Part shown: piece by piece, positions 6,397-6,967 of the stretch
Numbering within the stretch: the stretch's first letter is position 1
How the letters are laid out: each line of letters begins with the position of its first letter
NCBI GenBank assembly: GCA_003661015.1
Contig: QMVI01000058.1
Coordinates: 1 to 6,967, forward strand
Source of the DNA: Methanosarcinales archaeon
GTDB lineage: Archaea; Halobacteriota; Methanosarcinia; DSM-18856; Methermicoccaceae
Length of the DNA: 6,967 nucleotides
Direction of reading: 5' to 3'
The notes under the pieces: model-generated
Told to the model about the DNA's origin: nothing
The model's input: only the letters and a program-made list of their open reading frames with translations
Databases searched by the model: none
Program-made: the position numbers and the translations under genes

Positions 6397-6967
6397 ATGA
6401 AGAAGCTCACAAAGCCGACATTTACTGAGAACGCACTCAAAGTTCTAAGGGCACGTTATCTCCTGAGAGATGAAAATCTCAACATAATAGAGACTCCAGA
6501 ACAGATGCTATGGAGGGTTGCCTCTGCAGTTGCAAAGGCAGAGCCGCCACATCTAAGAGAGAAGATGAAGAGAATGTTTTATGAGGTTATGGCAAGATTG
6601 TGGTTTCTTCCCAACTCTCCAACTCTCATGAATGCTGGAACCAAAATGGGACAGCTCTCTGCATGTTTTGTTCTGCCAGTCCCGGACTCAATCGAGGGAA
6701 TATTTGATGCACTGAAAAACATGGCAATCATACACCAGTCAGGAGGTGGGACTGGATTCTCATTTTCGAGACTGAGGCCAAAGTTTTCCAAAGTTAGAAG
6801 CACTGGGGGGGTAGCGTCTGGCCCAGTATCATTCATGACAGTATTTGATAGAGCAACTGAAGTAATAAAGCAAGGGGGGAAAAGGAGGGGGGCAAACATG
6901 GGTGTCCTTTCAGTTCATCATCCTGACATCATGGAATTCATAACATCAAAACTCAATGGATAGACGC
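6397..6967 (+). CDS. nrdJ: Adenosylcobalamin-dependent (class II) ribonucleotide reductase, N-terminal part, with in-frame UAG
   Basis: The enzyme reduces ribonucleotides to deoxyribonucleotides. The visible 188 residues before the TAG carry FTENALKVLRARYLLRD, PNSPTLMNAG, LSACFVLPVPDS with the first redox-active cysteine at Cys90, QSGGGTGFSFSRLRP, STGGVASGPVSFM, KQGGKRRGANMG and HPDIMEFI. Family members run for several hundred residues more, through the catalytic barrel. The ORF meets TAG at codon 189, in a variable turn just before the expected LTNFNIS-like strand. The window ends four bases later, so continuation cannot be read. The ATG at 6397 has no Shine-Dalgarno but has a TATA box about 25 nt upstream, so it is probably leaderless. 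An earlier in-frame ATG at 6334 would overlap leuS and is unlikely. No N-terminal ATP-cone is present, and the motif spacing favours class II over class I. The class call is fairly, not fully, certain. Confidence 0.88.
6961..6963 (+). other. In-frame UAG (codon 189) in the reductase gene, probable sense codon
   Basis: The TAG follows HPDIMEFITSKLNG and is followed by ACG. In the family this position is inside a short variable turn before a conserved Asn-Phe-Asn strand, far from any natural C-terminus. The downstream sequence is outside the window, so this is the least directly proven of the three internal UAGs. Confidence 0.72.

Noticed and set aside
6579..6899. Minus-strand open frame opposite the ribonucleotide reductase
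   Set aside because: It is the complement of conserved reductase motifs such as the GGGTGFSF and KQGGKRRGANMG regions and has no support of its own.
2481..6963. Selenocysteine recoding
   Set aside because: Selenocysteine uses UGA. All internal stops here are UAG, and UGA is used as a normal terminator at 1169, 2172 and 3492.
2481..6963. A virus or phage segment with UAG recoded to glutamine
   Set aside because: The genes are chromosomal housekeeping functions in an operon with archaeal signals, with no viral structural or replication genes in the window. Glutamine at UAG is not excluded chemically, but the phage explanation does not fit.

Overview
This window looks like part of an archaeal chromosome, probably euryarchaeal and close to the methanogen-related Methanomicrobia. 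The supporting evidence is an archaeal-type leucyl-tRNA synthetase, an archaeal RibL-type nucleotidyltransferase, an AmmeMemoRadiSam radical SAM enzyme, a TATA box 25 nt upstream of a leaderless ATG, and frequent AGA/AGG and ATA codons. The taxonomic guess comes from resemblance recalled from memory, not from a search.

Layout. Positions 3-728 (+) hold the 3' part of an AmrS/PflA-like radical SAM gene. It converges on a four-gene minus-strand cluster, in transcription order leuS (6335-3492), purA (3455-2172), amrS (2182-1169) and ribL (1166-729 or 738). The cluster is tightly packed: a 36-nt gap, an 11-nt overlap, then a 2-nt gap, so it is probably one operon. Divergent from leuS is the 5' part of a ribonucleotide reductase gene (6397 to the window end, +). 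The 61-nt spacer between them carries one near-symmetric TATA box that could serve both directions. No gene-free stretch exceeds 300 bases.

Main result. Three conserved housekeeping genes are each interrupted once by a stop codon, always TAG, in the same frame and with no missing residues on either side: leuS codon 799 (3939-3941), purA codon 325 (2481-2483) and the reductase codon 189 (6961-6963). Stopping at TAG would remove the tRNA-binding C-terminal domain of LeuRS, the guanine-binding TKLD motif of PurA, and all of the reductase catalytic barrel that follows. A fourth TAG (738-740) closes ribL but is followed two codons later by TAA, which abuts the TAA of the convergent gene. All unambiguous gene ends use TAA or TGA. 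The simplest reading is that UAG is a sense codon here, most plausibly pyrrolysine, used in ordinary metabolism and translation rather than only in methylamine methyltransferases. The pyl genes and tRNA-Pyl are not in the window, so the identity of the inserted residue is inferred.

Together the genes cover translation (LeuRS), purine synthesis (PurA), dNTP supply (reductase), flavin cofactor synthesis (RibL) and a radical SAM enzyme of uncharacterised role. If UAG is decoded as pyrrolysine, translation of at least three of them depends on pyrrolysine supply.
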